Origin: Bacillus sp. FJAT-22090
Lineage (GTDB): Bacteria > Bacillota > Bacilli > Bacillales_A > Planococcaceae
Direction of reading: 5' to 3'
DNA length: 64,000 bases
NCBI RefSeq assembly: GCF_001278755.1
Contig: NZ_CP012601.1
Location: 186,001-250,000 of the forward strand
The notes under the pieces were generated by a model. That model was not told where the DNA came from, made no database searches, and worked only from the letters and a program-made list of their open reading frames with translations. Below are positions 1-9,034 of the stretch, one piece after another (positions within the stretch are counted from its first letter, which is position 1; each line of letters begins with the position of its first letter). A program made the translations under genes and the position numbers.

Positions 1-540
1 TACACTGTAACCGAAGAAGAAGATCTCCTTGTTGTGCAAGAAGAAAAACAAAGCTTCTTCGAAATGTTGGGCGAATATATAATGGATGGATTCAAGGTTG
101 CAATCGTAGTTGCGGCGATGTTACTAGGATTCGTTGCACTAATGGCAGGAGTAAATAGCATATTTGATATGATATTTGGAATCACATTCCAAGAAATTAT
201 TGGATATGTCTTTGCTCCAGTTGCGATTTTAATGGGTATCCCTGTTTCAGAATCAGTAACAGCAGGTGGTATTATGGCAACCAAACTTGTTACAAACGAA
301 TTTGTAGCGATGCTTTCTTTAGGTGAATTAGCTTCAAATCTAAGCGAACGATCTATCGGAATCATTTCAGTTTTCCTTGTTTCATTTGCAAACTTTTCTT
401 CCATTGGAATCATTTCAGGTGCTGTAAAAGGTCTACATGAAAAACAAGGAAACGTTGTAGCACGATTCGGCTTGAAACTATTATACGGTGCAACGTTAGT
501 AAGCGTTTTATCAGCAGTAATTGTTAGCTTTATCCTATAA
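1..540 (+). CDS. nupC: Nucleoside transporter, NupC/CNT family (C-terminal part)
   Basis: The frame is open from the first base and gives the last 179 residues of a membrane protein; the N-terminal half lies off the window. The segments [23 protein letters not shown] and [12 protein letters not shown] are typical of the C-terminal transport domain of concentrative nucleoside transporters, which import nucleosides using a proton or sodium gradient. At least three hydrophobic helices are visible (about residues 40-65, 70-95 and 155-178), consistent with a polytopic membrane protein. A strong hairpin terminator follows, so this is the end of its transcription unit. Family assignment is firm; the exact substrate is not visible. 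Confidence 0.85.
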   Translation, partial: YTVTEEEDLLVVQEEKQSFFEMLGEYIMDGFKVAIVVAAMLLGFVALMAGVNSIFDMIFGITFQEIIGYVFAPVAILMGIPVSESVTAGGIMATKLVTNEFVAMLSLGELASNLSERSIGIISVFLVSFANFSSIGIISGAVKGLHEKQGNVVARFGLKLLYGATLVSVLSAVIVSFIL

Positions 541-593
541 TCAAAAAAAGAAGAACCTTTAGTCGTTGCGAGGGCACTGAAAAAGTCTATAGA

Positions 594-632
594 AGCAGTT
601 ATTAACATTCAAATTGTTAATAGCTGTTTTTT
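594..632 (+). terminator. Intrinsic terminator after nupC
   Basis: A 14-bp stem (594-607 with 615-628, one G-T pair) with a 7-base loop is followed by a run of T. It lies about 50 bases after the transporter stop codon. Confidence 0.8.
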
Positions 633-753
633 CTTTTAAACCATGCAATTTATGGATGAGGTTTTAGGGAGTACAGAATCCTATCTCAAGACATTATAGA
701 ATGAAAAGTGTATGGTAATAACTGAATATATAAAAATTGAGGGAGGACTATAT

Positions 754-1878
754 ATGAATACGAAATATGAAAAAATCTTTCAAACCTTTACCTTTCCTTC
801 AGGGGTAGAAGTAAAGAATCGTATTATGGTCGCACCAATGACCAATTATTCATCTCACGATAACGGGGAAGTATCTGAAGCAGAGCTTGCTTATTACAAA
901 GAGCGTACTGGCGGTGTTGGGACATTTATAACAGCATGTTCTTATGTTAGTAAGGATGGAAAAGGGTTTCCGGGGCAGTTTAGTATTGACGATGACTCTT
1001 TCATACCAAGCTTGAAGAGATTAGCTGAAACCATTCAATCAAATGGAACGAAAGCGATTATCCAAATTTACCACGGTGGTAGACAATCTCCAACAGACTT
1101 ATTGCCAGATCAGCAGCCTGTATCGGCAAGTGCTGTTGCAGCGGAAAGAGAAGGTGCACCTGTCCCTAGAGAAATGTCCGAAGAAGAAATACAGAATACG
1201 ATTAAAGCTTTCGGTGAGGCGACAAGACGAGCGATTGAAGCTGGTTTTGATGGAGTAGAGATTCATGGTGCTAATACGTATCTATTACAGCAATTTTTCT
1301 CACCACATTCCAATCGTAGAGATGATCAGTGGGGTGGAACACTTGAAAAACGCATGAATTTCCCGTTGGCTATCGTAGATACTGTAAAACGAGCTGTCGC
1401 TAAACATGCAAAGGCACCGTTTGTTGTTGGTTATCGTATCTCACCTGAAGAAGGTACAAATCCTGGGATTACATTAGAAGATACTATTCAGTTTGTAGAT
1501 AAATTAGCGGAACAATCCCTCGATTATTTACATATTTCTGTAAACACATTTTGGAATGGGTCTTTCCTTGAGAAAGATAAAACCCAGTCTAGGATTACTA
1601 AAATTCATGAAGTAGTTGGGAGTCGTGTTCCAATAGTTGGTGTAGGTTCATTACATACACCAGATGATGTAGTGGAAGCGTTAGAAACTGGAGTCCCATT
1701 AATTGCTTTAGGTCGTGAATTACTAATGGAGCCAAAATGGATAGAAAAAGTTGAGGCTGGACAAGTAGAACAAATCCGTACAACATTATCTAGACGTGAT
1801 CAGGAAAAATTAGTAATTCCAGATCCATTATGGCAGAGACTTATGAATGTAAAAGGTTGGTTGCCAGTAGTTGAATAA
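754..1878 (+). CDS. Old yellow enzyme family NADH:flavin oxidoreductase (YqiG-like)
   Basis: A 374-residue single-domain TIM-barrel flavoenzyme that would use FMN and NAD(P)H to reduce activated alkenes or similar electrophiles in the cytoplasm. Visible family marks are the N-terminal VKNRIMVAPMTNY strand, IQIYHGGRQ, EIHGANTYLLQQFFSPHSN with the following RRDDQWGG, and the barrel strands GYRISPEEG and VGVGSLHTP. The length matches Bacillus YqiG-type OYE proteins. The start at 754 is chosen because GGGAGGA lies just upstream; an in-frame GTG at 712 would add 14 unconvincing residues without a ribosome binding site. It is a single-gene unit with a terminator on each side. The physiological substrate cannot be inferred. 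Confidence 0.88.
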   Translation: MNTKYEKIFQTFTFPSGVEVKNRIMVAPMTNYSSHDNGEVSEAELAYYKERTGGVGTFITACSYVSKDGKGFPGQFSIDDDSFIPSLKRLAETIQSNGTKAIIQIYHGGRQSPTDLLPDQQPVSASAVAAEREGAPVPREMSEEEIQNTIKAFGEATRRAIEAGFDGVEIHGANTYLLQQFFSPHSNRRDDQWGGTLEKRMNFPLAIVDTVKRAVAKHAKAPFVVGYRISPEEGTNPGITLEDTIQFVDKLAEQSLDYLHISVNTFWNGSFLEKDKTQSRITKIHEVVGSRVPIVGVGSLHTPDDVVEALETGVPLIALGRELLMEPKWIEKVEAGQVEQIRTTLSRRDQEKLVIPDPLWQRLMNVKGWLPVVE

Positions 1879-1885
1879 TTAATTT

Positions 1886-1929
1886 CGATGAAGGAACTTA
1901 CAATTGATGAGTTCCTTCATCGTTTTTTT
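1886..1929 (+). terminator. Intrinsic terminator after the OYE gene
   Basis: A perfect 13-bp stem (1886-1898 with 1910-1922) with an 11-base loop is followed by seven T. Confidence 0.9.
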
Positions 1930-2035
1930 CTCTGTACTAGTATGGCTTGTAATTCTTTAAAAACGATACTCCAACATTTGCTATTAATAATAACCTCTGT
2001 TTTGGCAAAGATAATTTTTATGGAGGTGAAGAAAA

Positions 2036-2257
2036 ATGGCAAACAACAATAAAAACAATCTTCCACTTGAAAGTCAAACAAATGCTCAAAAAGTAAAACA
2101 ACAAAATGCGCAAGCAAATCAAAACGCTTCTCAAGCTGAATTTGGATCTGAATTTGGAGTTTCTCTAGAAGCTCAAACAAACGCACAAGAAGTAAAACAA
2201 CAAAACGCTCAAGCAAACCAAAAAGCACAAGCTCAAAGAAAAAATAATAAATATTAA
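2036..2257 (+). CDS. sspE: Gamma-type small acid-soluble spore protein
   Basis: A 73-residue Gln/Asn/Ala-rich protein with two imperfect repeats of the form QTNAQxVKQQNAQANQ separated by EFGSEFG, the region where gamma-type SASPs are cut by the germination protease GPR. Gamma SASPs do not coat DNA; they are an amino-acid store in the forespore core that is degraded during germination. GGAGGTGA sits at good spacing before the ATG at 2036. It is monocistronic with its own terminator. Expression would be expected from a sigma-G promoter, but I could not find a convincing one upstream. Presence of this gene is the best single indication that the organism sporulates. Confidence 0.9.
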   Translation: MANNNKNNLPLESQTNAQKVKQQNAQANQNASQAEFGSEFGVSLEAQTNAQEVKQQNAQANQKAQAQRKNNKY

Positions 2258-2266
2258 TTAAGAAAT

Positions 2267-2296
2267 GATGGGAGCTTAATGCTCCCATCGTTTTTT
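2267..2296 (+). terminator. Intrinsic terminator after sspE
   Basis: A perfect 9-bp stem GATGGGAGC (2267-2275) pairs with 2281-2289 over a 5-base loop, followed by G and six T. Confidence 0.9.
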
Positions 2297-2454
2297 AAAT
2301 TATGCATAACGTCATAAATAAATGGAATATTTGAGCTTAAGACAAGGTAGTCCAAGTGATGGTATAATTGGAATCTATGTACATAAGGAAGCCATGAGTT
2401 AAGAGTAATATATCTAAAACTTCTTCCATTGAATAATATCGAACCGGAGGTGTA

Positions 2455-2667
2455 ATGATGAATAAAAAATGGACAATAGAAGGTATACGTGATTATGTAA
2501 CAAAGAATTCAGAAAGCGTATTACTATCAACTGAATATGTAGGATACTCGCAAAAACTATTATTTAAATGTTCATGCGGAAATAATTTTGAAAAGACTTT
2601 TACGAAATTTAAAGGTAGTAATCAAAAAAAATGTCCAAATTGCCAAGAAGCAAGACCTTCGCGATAA
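2455..2667 (+). CDS. Small zinc-ribbon-like protein, function unknown
   Basis: I do not recognise a named family. The 70-residue product has a predicted alpha/beta N-terminus followed by CSCGNNFEKTF and, 20 residues on, CPNC, giving a CxC...CxxC layout typical of a small treble-clef or zinc-ribbon fold. Similar modules occur in phage and HNH-associated proteins, but no catalytic motif is present here. GGAGGTG precedes two adjacent ATG codons (2455 and 2458), so the start is uncertain by one residue. It stands alone between two terminators. Coding status is supported by the ribosome binding site and the cysteine pattern; any function would be a guess. Confidence 0.65.
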   Translation: MMNKKWTIEGIRDYVTKNSESVLLSTEYVGYSQKLLFKCSCGNNFEKTFTKFKGSNQKKCPNCQEARPSR

Positions 2668-2690
2668 TTTATATTGAACAGCTTAATCTG

Positions 2691-2732
2691 AAAAACCAGA
2701 CCACAGCATTTAAGCTGTGGTCTGGTTTCTTG
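2691..2732. terminator. Bidirectional terminator between the zinc-ribbon gene and the RND pump
   Basis: A 12-bp perfect stem CCAGACCACAGC (2696-2707) with its complement at 2714-2725 is flanked by A-rich sequence on the left and T-rich sequence on the right, so it can terminate the + gene at 2667 and the - gene ending at 2736. Confidence 0.85.
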
Positions 2733-2735
2733 GTT

Positions 2736-5700
2736 TTATTCTATTGCAGCATTTTGCTCCTCAGCTTGATTTACTCGCTGTTTCTTCGATTTTCTAAAGT
2801 AAAGTAATTCATATATACATGGAATTACAATGAGTGTAAGTAGGGTAGCCATTGCTAATCCTCCAATTACAACAATTGCTAGACTTTGCGATACTAAGCT
2901 TCCTGTTTCTGCTTGTTTCATTAATAATGGAAGCATTGCACAGATTGTTGCGATTGCAGTCATAAAGATTGGTCTCATTCTTGTAGCAGTTGCTTCAACA
3001 AGGGCATCACGAATAATCATTTTTTGTTCATTTTGTTTTACGCGATCTAAAAGCACTATCGCATTTGTTACTACGATACCTATTAGCATTAATGCTCCTA
3101 AAAGTGCTGTAATGTCTACTGGAATCCGGCTAATGAGAATTCCTAAAATTGCTCCAATTGCAGCAAGCGGAAGCGAGCAAAGAATTGCAATTGGTGCTTT
3201 TATTGACTTAAATGTCATAACCATAATTAGAAATACAATACCAATGGAAACAAGCATGATAAGGAATAAGTCTGTAAAGTCTTCGGACTGCTGACTACTT
3301 GCTCCTCCAATTAGAACCTCGACATTTTCTGGAATGTCCATACCTTTTTTGTTCTCTTTATCCCCAAATATCACTAAGCTCACTGCACTTGATATCTCTG
3401 ATAATTTTGCAGGATCAACGGATGCTGTCACACGAAGGTAAGCATCTCCATCTTTATGGAACTGGCTCGTTGAGCGTTCTTCACTTTGTAATGTAGCGAT
3501 ATCAGATACAGGTACTAGGCCGGTTTCAGTCATGACTTGTATGTTCTCTAAGTCTTCCGGTGTTTCTGCATCTAGGACAGGCTCTAAAAATACAGGTTTT
3601 TGCTTGTCATCTAAATTTATCGTACCAATCGGTGTTTTATTTAACATGACACCTAATTGTTGAGCAACTTGTTCTGTATTTCCTTTCGTAGGATCTACAA
3701 CAAGGGAGTATACTGTTTTCTTTTCATCTTGGTTTGTTGTAACTTCTTCAACGCCATCTATATTTTGTACTTTTTCTTTTATTGTTGTTGCGACTTTTTC
3801 AAGGTCAGTTATATTTTCACCAACAACATCGATAGTAATATTCGTGCTTCCTCCGCCCATCATAAAGGAGGCTGTATTCACTTCTAATTTAGCATCAGTG
3901 TATTGATCTTTTTTCTTTTCCATTTCTTTTACAACTGCATCGGTATCTTTTTTATCATCCAATAAAATACTGAAGGATGCTTCAGTCGGCGATCCAACCC
4001 AGCCATATTGTGCTGCTTCCGCTGGAGAACCTACTTGTGCAAAGACATATTGTACTTCATCCATCTCTAGAATAGAGGATTCAAGTTCAAACGTATTTTT
4101 CTTCACTTCATCAATAGGTGTATCATTCGGGTAGCTCAGTGTAGCCACAACATAATCTGCCGAAGAGTTATCAACTGCACCTTTCGGAATCACAAAGTAA
4201 GCTCCGATGGAACCAATAAACAGTAGTATCGAAATTGTAAAGACAATCCATTTATGATTCAAAGACCATGTCACTACTTTTGGAAAACGAACAGCGGCTT
4301 TATGTTCTGGTATCTTTGCATTCTTTAATAATCCCGCACTCATTAATGGAACAACAGTCAATGCAACGATTAATGAAGCAAGCAACGAATAAGTAACAGT
4401 TAAAGCGAATGGTAGTAGGAATTCTTGAAGTCCACCATTCAATAAGCTCATAGGTAAGAAAACGGCAACTGTTGTTAATGTAGAAGCGGTAATGGCAACT
4501 CCTACTTGCTTCGTAGCATCAATAACCATCTTCACGGAGAATTTCTCCGTCTGCATTTTGCGGAATATATTTTCTATAACAACTATGCTGTCATCCACTA
4601 AACGTCCAACTGCAACTGCTACTCCACCAAGCGTTAAAATGTTCAGTGTCACACCTGACATGGATAGTAGGAATAGAGTGAAGCACAGTGACAATGGGAT
4701 AGATACGATTGTAATAAAGGTTGAACGGATATTACGTAAAAATAGCATAATGACAATCGTTGCAAATAGTGCACCAAGAAGAACTTCTTTTATCATCGTA
4801 TGAACGGAATTTTCTACTAAATCAGCAGAGGAAATATAAATAGTGGAAACCTGCTGCTTATACTTTTCATTGATTTCTTTTGTTACTTTTGCAACTTCTT
4901 TGCTTATAGTTACTGCATTAGATTGACTATCTTTTGTAATACTTATATCCAAACTATCTTTACCATTAAAATGGCTAACAAAATTTGCATCTTTCGTTTC
5001 TTCAACCGTTGCAATATCCCCAAGTGTTACATCTGGTGCTACAGTTAATCCTTTCAATTTTTCAATGCTTGTTAAATCACCGATAACTTTAATATTGCTT
5101 GTTTTTCCGTCAATATTTTTCTCTCCAACAGCTACAGCTGTGTTTTGACCATTTAGAATTCCCATAACTGCTTGAAGAGAAATTTGGTTGTCTGCCATTT
5201 TTTCATCATCAATCTTAACGGAAATGATAGAATCTGTTATTCCATAGATCTCAACACTAGAAACCCCTTTGATATCTTGATATCTAGTTTGGAGCTCATT
5301 ACGTGCAAAATCAATATTTTCTGTAGTCAGTCCATCATCAAAGGTGACAGCCAGATTAACAATTGGAATCATCGATGTATTAAGTTGTGAAATGATTGGC
5401 TTGGATATATTTGGTGGCAAATTCACATTACTTAATGCTTCTTGTACATCCTGTTTGGCTTGCTTCATATCATAGCCAGACTCGTAAACTAAATCTATTT
5501 TCGAATACCCGTCTCCAGTTCTTGAAAAAACGGATGTTTTTCCATTCAGTCCAGTAACTGCTCTTTCAATCGGGTTGGTGACCTCTGATTCCATTGTTTT
5601 GGAGTCAGTTCCTTGACCCATTGTGATAATCGTGACTTGCGGATTATCAGCAGATGGTAAAAATTCCATTGGCAATCTAAAGTAACTAACAACACCAATA

Positions 5701-5771
5701 ATTAATATTAAAATGGTTAATACAGATACGGCTGCTTTGTTACTAAAAGCCCACTTTGTGAATAATGACAT
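2736..5771 (-). CDS. RND-family efflux pump, AcrB/SwrC-like permease
   Basis: A 1011-residue inner-membrane proton-driven exporter with the duplicated RND layout: TM1 at about 13-33, a large porter loop, TM2-6, a second loop after TM7 and TM8-12. Family motifs include LPMEFLPSADNPQV after TM1, ERAVTGLNG in the porter loop, GRLVDDSIVVIENI in TM4 (the acidic pair used for proton relay) and GIVVTNAIVLLDRVKQ in TM10. It resembles Bacillus SwrC/YerP, which exports surfactin and other amphiphiles. No membrane fusion protein or TetR regulator is adjacent, as usual for Firmicute RND pumps. The ATG at 5771 has a GGAGGAA ribosome binding site. Substrate cannot be read from the sequence. Confidence 0.88.
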   Translation of the reverse strand: MSLFTKWAFSNKAAVSVLTILILIIGVVSYFRLPMEFLPSADNPQVTIITMGQGTDSKTMESEVTNPIERAVTGLNGKTSVFSRTGDGYSKIDLVYESGYDMKQAKQDVQEALSNVNLPPNISKPIISQLNTSMIPIVNLAVTFDDGLTTENIDFARNELQTRYQDIKGVSSVEIYGITDSIISVKIDDEKMADNQISLQAVMGILNGQNTAVAVGEKNIDGKTSNIKVIGDLTSIEKLKGLTVAPDVTLGDIATVEETKDANFVSHFNGKDSLDISITKDSQSNAVTISKEVAKVTKEINEKYKQQVSTIYISSADLVENSVHTMIKEVLLGALFATIVIMLFLRNIRSTFITIVSIPLSLCFTLFLLSMSGVTLNILTLGGVAVAVGRLVDDSIVVIENIFRKMQTEKFSVKMVIDATKQVGVAITASTLTTVAVFLPMSLLNGGLQEFLLPFALTVTYSLLASLIVALTVVPLMSAGLLKNAKIPEHKAAVRFPKVVTWSLNHKWIVFTISILLFIGSIGAYFVIPKGAVDNSSADYVVATLSYPNDTPIDEVKKNTFELESSILEMDEVQYVFAQVGSPAEAAQYGWVGSPTEASFSILLDDKKDTDAVVKEMEKKKDQYTDAKLEVNTASFMMGGGSTNITIDVVGENITDLEKVATTIKEKVQNIDGVEEVTTNQDEKKTVYSLVVDPTKGNTEQVAQQLGVMLNKTPIGTINLDDKQKPVFLEPVLDAETPEDLENIQVMTETGLVPVSDIATLQSEERSTSQFHKDGDAYLRVTASVDPAKLSEISSAVSLVIFGDKENKKGMDIPENVEVLIGGASSQQSEDFTDLFLIMLVSIGIVFLIMVMTFKSIKAPIAILCSLPLAAIGAILGILISRIPVDITALLGALMLIGIVVTNAIVLLDRVKQNEQKMIIRDALVEATATRMRPIFMTAIATICAMLPLLMKQAETGSLVSQSLAIVVIGGLAMATLLTLIVIPCIYELLYFRKSKKQRVNQAEEQNAAIE

Positions 5772-6135
5772 AGAAATAATTCCTCCTGAAAATTACAAAT
5801 TTGTACCAATAAAATGCTAACATAAATACAAAATAAAAAAATGGATTGGTTGATATCTTAAAAAAATTTACAAAAGATTAATGCAAAAACGAATAACTCC
5901 CTTCTTTCCATCTTTTTCTTGCTTCTTTATTGTAGAAAATAGAAAAATGTTCCACATTGTTCCTTAGAATTATATTTATCTAAGACCTCAGCCCTAGAGG
6001 ATAATGGGAAATAAAAAAAGGAACAGCCTGATTGTTCTTGGCCTCCTCTCACATTTAACTAGTTGATAATTCACTTTTAAAATGATGAAAACATCTGTAT
6101 GATTAGAAAAACAATGATTGAGGGGGAGTTAATGA
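5772..6135. other. Divergent intergenic region between the RND pump and mgtC-like gene
   Basis: This 364-base A+T-rich stretch holds the ribosome binding sites of both divergent genes and must hold their promoters, but I could not pick a convincing -35/-10 pair on either strand. No small gene, repeat or strong hairpin is visible. Confidence 0.5.
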
Positions 6136-6615
6136 ATGATGGACTTTGTTACATCCTTATTCAATTCACATTATGACTTATACATTCGATTAATTGTGGC
6201 AACGTTTATAGGGTTGTTAATTGGGTTAGAAAGAGCGATTAAAAATAAACCTGCAGGCATTAGAACCCATATACTAGTTTGTTTGGGATCCACATTAGCA
6301 ATGAGTCTATCAACTTTAAATCAAGGACCATACATGGATCCTATGCGTTTAGCTGCTCAAGTAATTAGTGGGATTGGATTTCTTGGCGCTGGTGTAATTT
6401 GGGTAGATAAGGATAACGTGAAACGTGGACTTACTACTGCAGCTAATCTATGGATAACTGCTTGTGTAGGATTGACTATAGGTTACGGTGCATATGATTT
6501 AGCTATTATTACGGTTATTTTAATTTTCATTGCAATGAATTTACCTAAATATGTAGAGAAGATGGGTATCCTACCACCAAGAAAAGATGAACATGATAGT
6601 GATGGGGAAGAGTAA
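6136..6615 (+). CDS. MgtC/SapB family membrane protein
   Basis: A 159-residue protein consisting of the MgtC/SapB transmembrane domain alone. Marks are FIGLLIGLERAIKNKPAGIR followed by THILVCLGSTLAM, then VISGIGFLGAGVIW and KRGLTTAANLWITACVGLTI. The cytoplasmic ACT-like tail found in Salmonella MgtC (about 230 residues) is missing, as in many Bacillus and YhiD-type members. MgtC proteins are linked to growth in low magnesium and to control of F1Fo ATPase, but the role of short members is unclear. AGGGGGAG precedes two adjacent ATGs (6136, 6139). It is followed after 18 bases by an SRPBCC gene, so the two may be cotranscribed. Confidence 0.85.
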   Translation: MMDFVTSLFNSHYDLYIRLIVATFIGLLIGLERAIKNKPAGIRTHILVCLGSTLAMSLSTLNQGPYMDPMRLAAQVISGIGFLGAGVIWVDKDNVKRGLTTAANLWITACVGLTIGYGAYDLAIITVILIFIAMNLPKYVEKMGILPPRKDEHDSDGEE

Positions 6616-6633
6616 ATAATAAGGAGGGTTAAA

Positions 6634-7092
6634 ATGAGTAATATAACTTTTGAATATGTAACCTACATTGCTGCCACACCGGAAAAGCTTTGGGAGGCAT
6701 TGACAAATGGAGACTACACAAAACAATACTGGTTTGGACATAAGATTCAATCTGAATGGGTAGAAGGATCACCTGTAGTTTTTCTTGACCAGTCAGGAAA
6801 TATTGTAGATAAAGGACAAGTCCTAAGCTATGAACCAAACAGACTCCTAACTTATACATTTGAATGGGTACAAGATAAAACAGAACGTAAAGTTTCACCT
6901 ATTGTTACATTTAGACTGCGTCAAATGGATTCTTTTGTAAAATTATCACTCAAGCATGAAAGGTTGTTACCTTCCGATATATATGAAGAAAATGATAATT
7001 ATCAAGGCATTAACAATGGTTGGCCAGCAATTCTAAGCAATCTGAAAAGTTTACTTGAGACGGGGAGAACTCTTTCGTCGATAACCGTTTAA
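6634..7092 (+). CDS. SRPBCC/AHSA1 domain protein
   Basis: A 152-residue START-like protein of the activator of Hsp90 ATPase homologue (AHSA1/CalC) group. The N-terminal YIAATPEKLWEALTNGDYTKQYWFG, the Gly-rich turn before VFLDQSGNIVDKGQVLSYEP, and the C-terminal amphipathic helix NGWPAILSNLKSLLETG are typical. Such proteins form a helix-grip cavity that binds hydrophobic ligands; Firmicute members are often encoded next to an ArsR regulator, which is absent here. AAGGAGGGTT gives a strong ribosome binding site at the ATG. The 18-base gap after the mgtC-like gene and the shared downstream terminator suggest a two-gene operon. Ligand and role are unknown. Confidence 0.82.
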   Translation: MSNITFEYVTYIAATPEKLWEALTNGDYTKQYWFGHKIQSEWVEGSPVVFLDQSGNIVDKGQVLSYEPNRLLTYTFEWVQDKTERKVSPIVTFRLRQMDSFVKLSLKHERLLPSDIYEENDNYQGINNGWPAILSNLKSLLETGRTLSSITV

Positions 7093-7107
7093 TTCCTATC
7101 CGATAAT

Positions 7108-7142
7108 AAAAAAGTTAACAGATGACTCTGTTAACTTTTTTG
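7108..7142. terminator. Intrinsic terminator after the mgtC-SRPBCC pair
   Basis: A stem with GTTAACAGA on the left arm and its complement on the right over a 4-base loop is extended by A and T runs on either side, so it could act in both directions. Confidence 0.85.
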
Positions 7143-7489
7143 TTTCTTGAAGCTTTGAAATTGGAGCATTATTTATCATCTATATGTATAAACAAGAGGG
7201 GGTACATACTAGACGGATGTGCAAGTTTTAGGTCAAACTGGCTATAACCAATCCTGTAAATAGCCTTTCCTTAAAACATTAGCTATATTTACCTAATCCT
7301 AATTCTAAGGAAAGAATATAATATTAAAAAATAATATTCGTAGGCAGTCCAGATGGTAACCTCTTGGGAAAGCTTATTTTTTTTGTAAAAAACCTCTAAA
7401 TGCATCATTTAATTAGTTCTTTTTAAGCAGGAAGAATGAATATACTTTTAACTATGTTTCTAGCTAACAAATCCTAAAGGAGGCTATGA
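7143..7489 (+). promoter_or_regulatory. Upstream region of the exopolysaccharide cluster
   Basis: This 347-base stretch carries no visible gene and should contain the main promoter and leader of the cluster. A 9-bp perfect inverted repeat (CTTTCCTTA 7265-7273 and its complement 7306-7314) and a TATAAT hexamer at 7317-7322 are present, but the latter lacks a good -35. A T-run follows at about 7377. I cannot assign a promoter or attenuator with confidence. Confidence 0.35.
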
Positions 7490-8143
7490 GTGAAGAAAAA
7501 TAAACATAAAGCGCTAAACCAATCAAACCATTATTTTTATAACCGTATAGGTAAAAGGAGCGCAGATATTATAGGTAGTATTACATTAATAATCATTTTA
7601 TTTCCGTTCATTATCTTATTTTCTATCATACTAGTTTTATTTTCTGGAAGACCACTCTTTTTTAGACAAATACGATCTGGCTTAAATGACTGTCCTTTTA
7701 CGATTTGGAAATTTAGAACAATGAAGACGGAGTTAATTGAATATAGTGATCATCAATATCATTGGACAAAAGAGGTTCCTAAAGACTTTCTTTTTACTAA
7801 GCCAGAGCATTTACAAGTAACACGCATAGGAAAAATCTACAGGAAATTCAGCGTAGACGAAATTCCTCAATTATGGAATGTGCTAAAAGGTGATATGAGT
7901 TTTGTAGGACCCCGACCTGAAATAGTCGAAATTACAATTCACTATTCTTCCGAACAAAAAAAACGACTGCTCGTAAAACCAGGAATCACTGGATATGCAC
8001 AAGTGTATGGTAGATCAACTATAACTTATGGAGAAAAAATTGAACGGGACTTGTATTATGTTCAAAATTGTTCCTTTATATTAGATTTTAAAATTATCAT
8101 TCGATCCATTGGAATTGTTATTACCGGGAAAGGTGCTTACTAG
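7490..8143 (+). CDS. Polyprenyl-phosphate sugar-1-phosphate transferase (initiating sugar transferase)
   Basis: A 217-residue monotopic phosphoglycosyl transferase of the WcaJ-C/PglC/EpsL type. It would start repeat-unit synthesis by moving a sugar-1-phosphate from a UDP-sugar to undecaprenyl phosphate on the inner membrane face. One hydrophobic segment at about 27-50 is followed by the catalytic domain with KFRTM, DEIPQLWNVLKGDMSF, VGPRPE and KPGITGYAQV. The GTG start at 7490 has AAAGGAGG 8 bases upstream. It is the first gene of a 13-gene + strand cluster. The short single-TM form, rather than the long WbaP type, fits a Firmicute capsule or EPS locus. Sugar specificity is not readable. Confidence 0.9.
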   Translation: MKKNKHKALNQSNHYFYNRIGKRSADIIGSITLIIILFPFIILFSIILVLFSGRPLFFRQIRSGLNDCPFTIWKFRTMKTELIEYSDHQYHWTKEVPKDFLFTKPEHLQVTRIGKIYRKFSVDEIPQLWNVLKGDMSFVGPRPEIVEITIHYSSEQKKRLLVKPGITGYAQVYGRSTITYGEKIERDLYYVQNCSFILDFKIIIRSIGIVITGKGAY

Positions 8144-8197
8144 GCATACCTGTTCTAGTTTTTGAATATAATTTCATACTAAAGGAGTAATGTACAG

Positions 8198-8938
8198 GTG
8201 CTAGTAGATATCCATAATCATATTTTACCTGGGCTGGATGACGGGCCACGAACTATGGAGGAAGCTATTTTACTTGCTAGAAATGCGGTAGCAAATGGGG
8301 TGACGCACATAATTGCCACTCCTCATCATAATCATAAATATAGTAATAATTCATTGAAAATAAAAGAGGCAGTATTAAATTTTAACAATGAAATTTCTCA
8401 AAGAGAAATACCAATAAAAATACTTCCAGGGCAAGAGACGTATTTTTATACTAGCATAGTTGATGAATTAAAGGATGTAATATTACCGCTTGCAAATAGT
8501 AATAAATACATTTTAATTGAACTACCTAGTAACCATCTTCCTGCTTTCCTCACGGAGATTCTTTTACAAATTCAGTTGAAAGGCTATAAACCAATTATTG
8601 CCCATCCAGAAAGAAATAGCGTTCTTCGAAAAGAGAAAAATTTACTTTTCGAATTGGTAAACAATGGTGCCCTTATGCAAATAAACGCATCAAGTTTAAT
8701 TGGTATGAATGGTTATAAATTAAAAAAGTACACAAAGGATTTAGTGAACCATAATCTAGTGCATTTCATTTCATCAGATGCACATAATACGACAAGTCGT
8801 CCTTTTTTATTGAAAGAAGCTTATCAATATGTAGGTAAAAAGTTCTCCAAACAATTAATGAATTATTTTAATGATAATGCAAAGTACGTCTTGTTAGGAA
8901 AGGATTTTCAACCGTGGAAACCTATCAGTTATGTATAA
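8198..8938 (+). CDS. PHP-domain tyrosine-protein phosphatase (CpsB/YwqE type)
   Basis: A 246-residue manganese-dependent phosphatase of the CpsB/CapC family that removes phosphate from the C-terminal tyrosines of the cognate BY-kinase and so sets polymer output. Metal-binding motifs appear in family order: DIHNHILPGLDDG (4-16), ATPHH, GQETYF, IAHPERN and SSDAHN. AAAGGAG precedes a GTG start at 8198; a nearby ATG at 8191 is out of frame. The gene lies before the chain-length regulator and kinase genes. A long hairpin without a T-run separates it from the next gene. Family assignment is secure. Confidence 0.9.
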   Translation: MLVDIHNHILPGLDDGPRTMEEAILLARNAVANGVTHIIATPHHNHKYSNNSLKIKEAVLNFNNEISQREIPIKILPGQETYFYTSIVDELKDVILPLANSNKYILIELPSNHLPAFLTEILLQIQLKGYKPIIAHPERNSVLRKEKNLLFELVNNGALMQINASSLIGMNGYKLKKYTKDLVNHNLVHFISSDAHNTTSRPFLLKEAYQYVGKKFSKQLMNYFNDNAKYVLLGKDFQPWKPISYV

Positions 8939-8956
8939 ATTTGATAATAAATTAAA

Positions 8957-8987
8957 CAACAATACACTATTTCATAGTGTATTGTTA
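8957..8987 (+). other. Intercistronic hairpin without a T-run
   Basis: A 12-bp perfect stem (AACAATACACTA side, loop TTTCA) lies between the phosphatase and Wzz genes. It is followed by TATGTATATTTG rather than a T-tract, so it is more likely an RNA processing or stability element than a full terminator. Confidence 0.55.
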
Positions 8988-9034
8988 TGTATATTTGCTA
9001 GTAAGTACCTCTAATAAAGGAGGAATGGGGATTT

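Noticed and set aside
1917-2288. A 123-residue open frame antisense to sspE
   Set aside because: It is a shadow of the Gln/Asn-rich SASP gene and crosses two terminators.
7317-7322. TATAAT as the main exopolysaccharide promoter
   Set aside because: No acceptable -35 at 16-18 bases; in A+T-rich DNA this hexamer is likely by chance.
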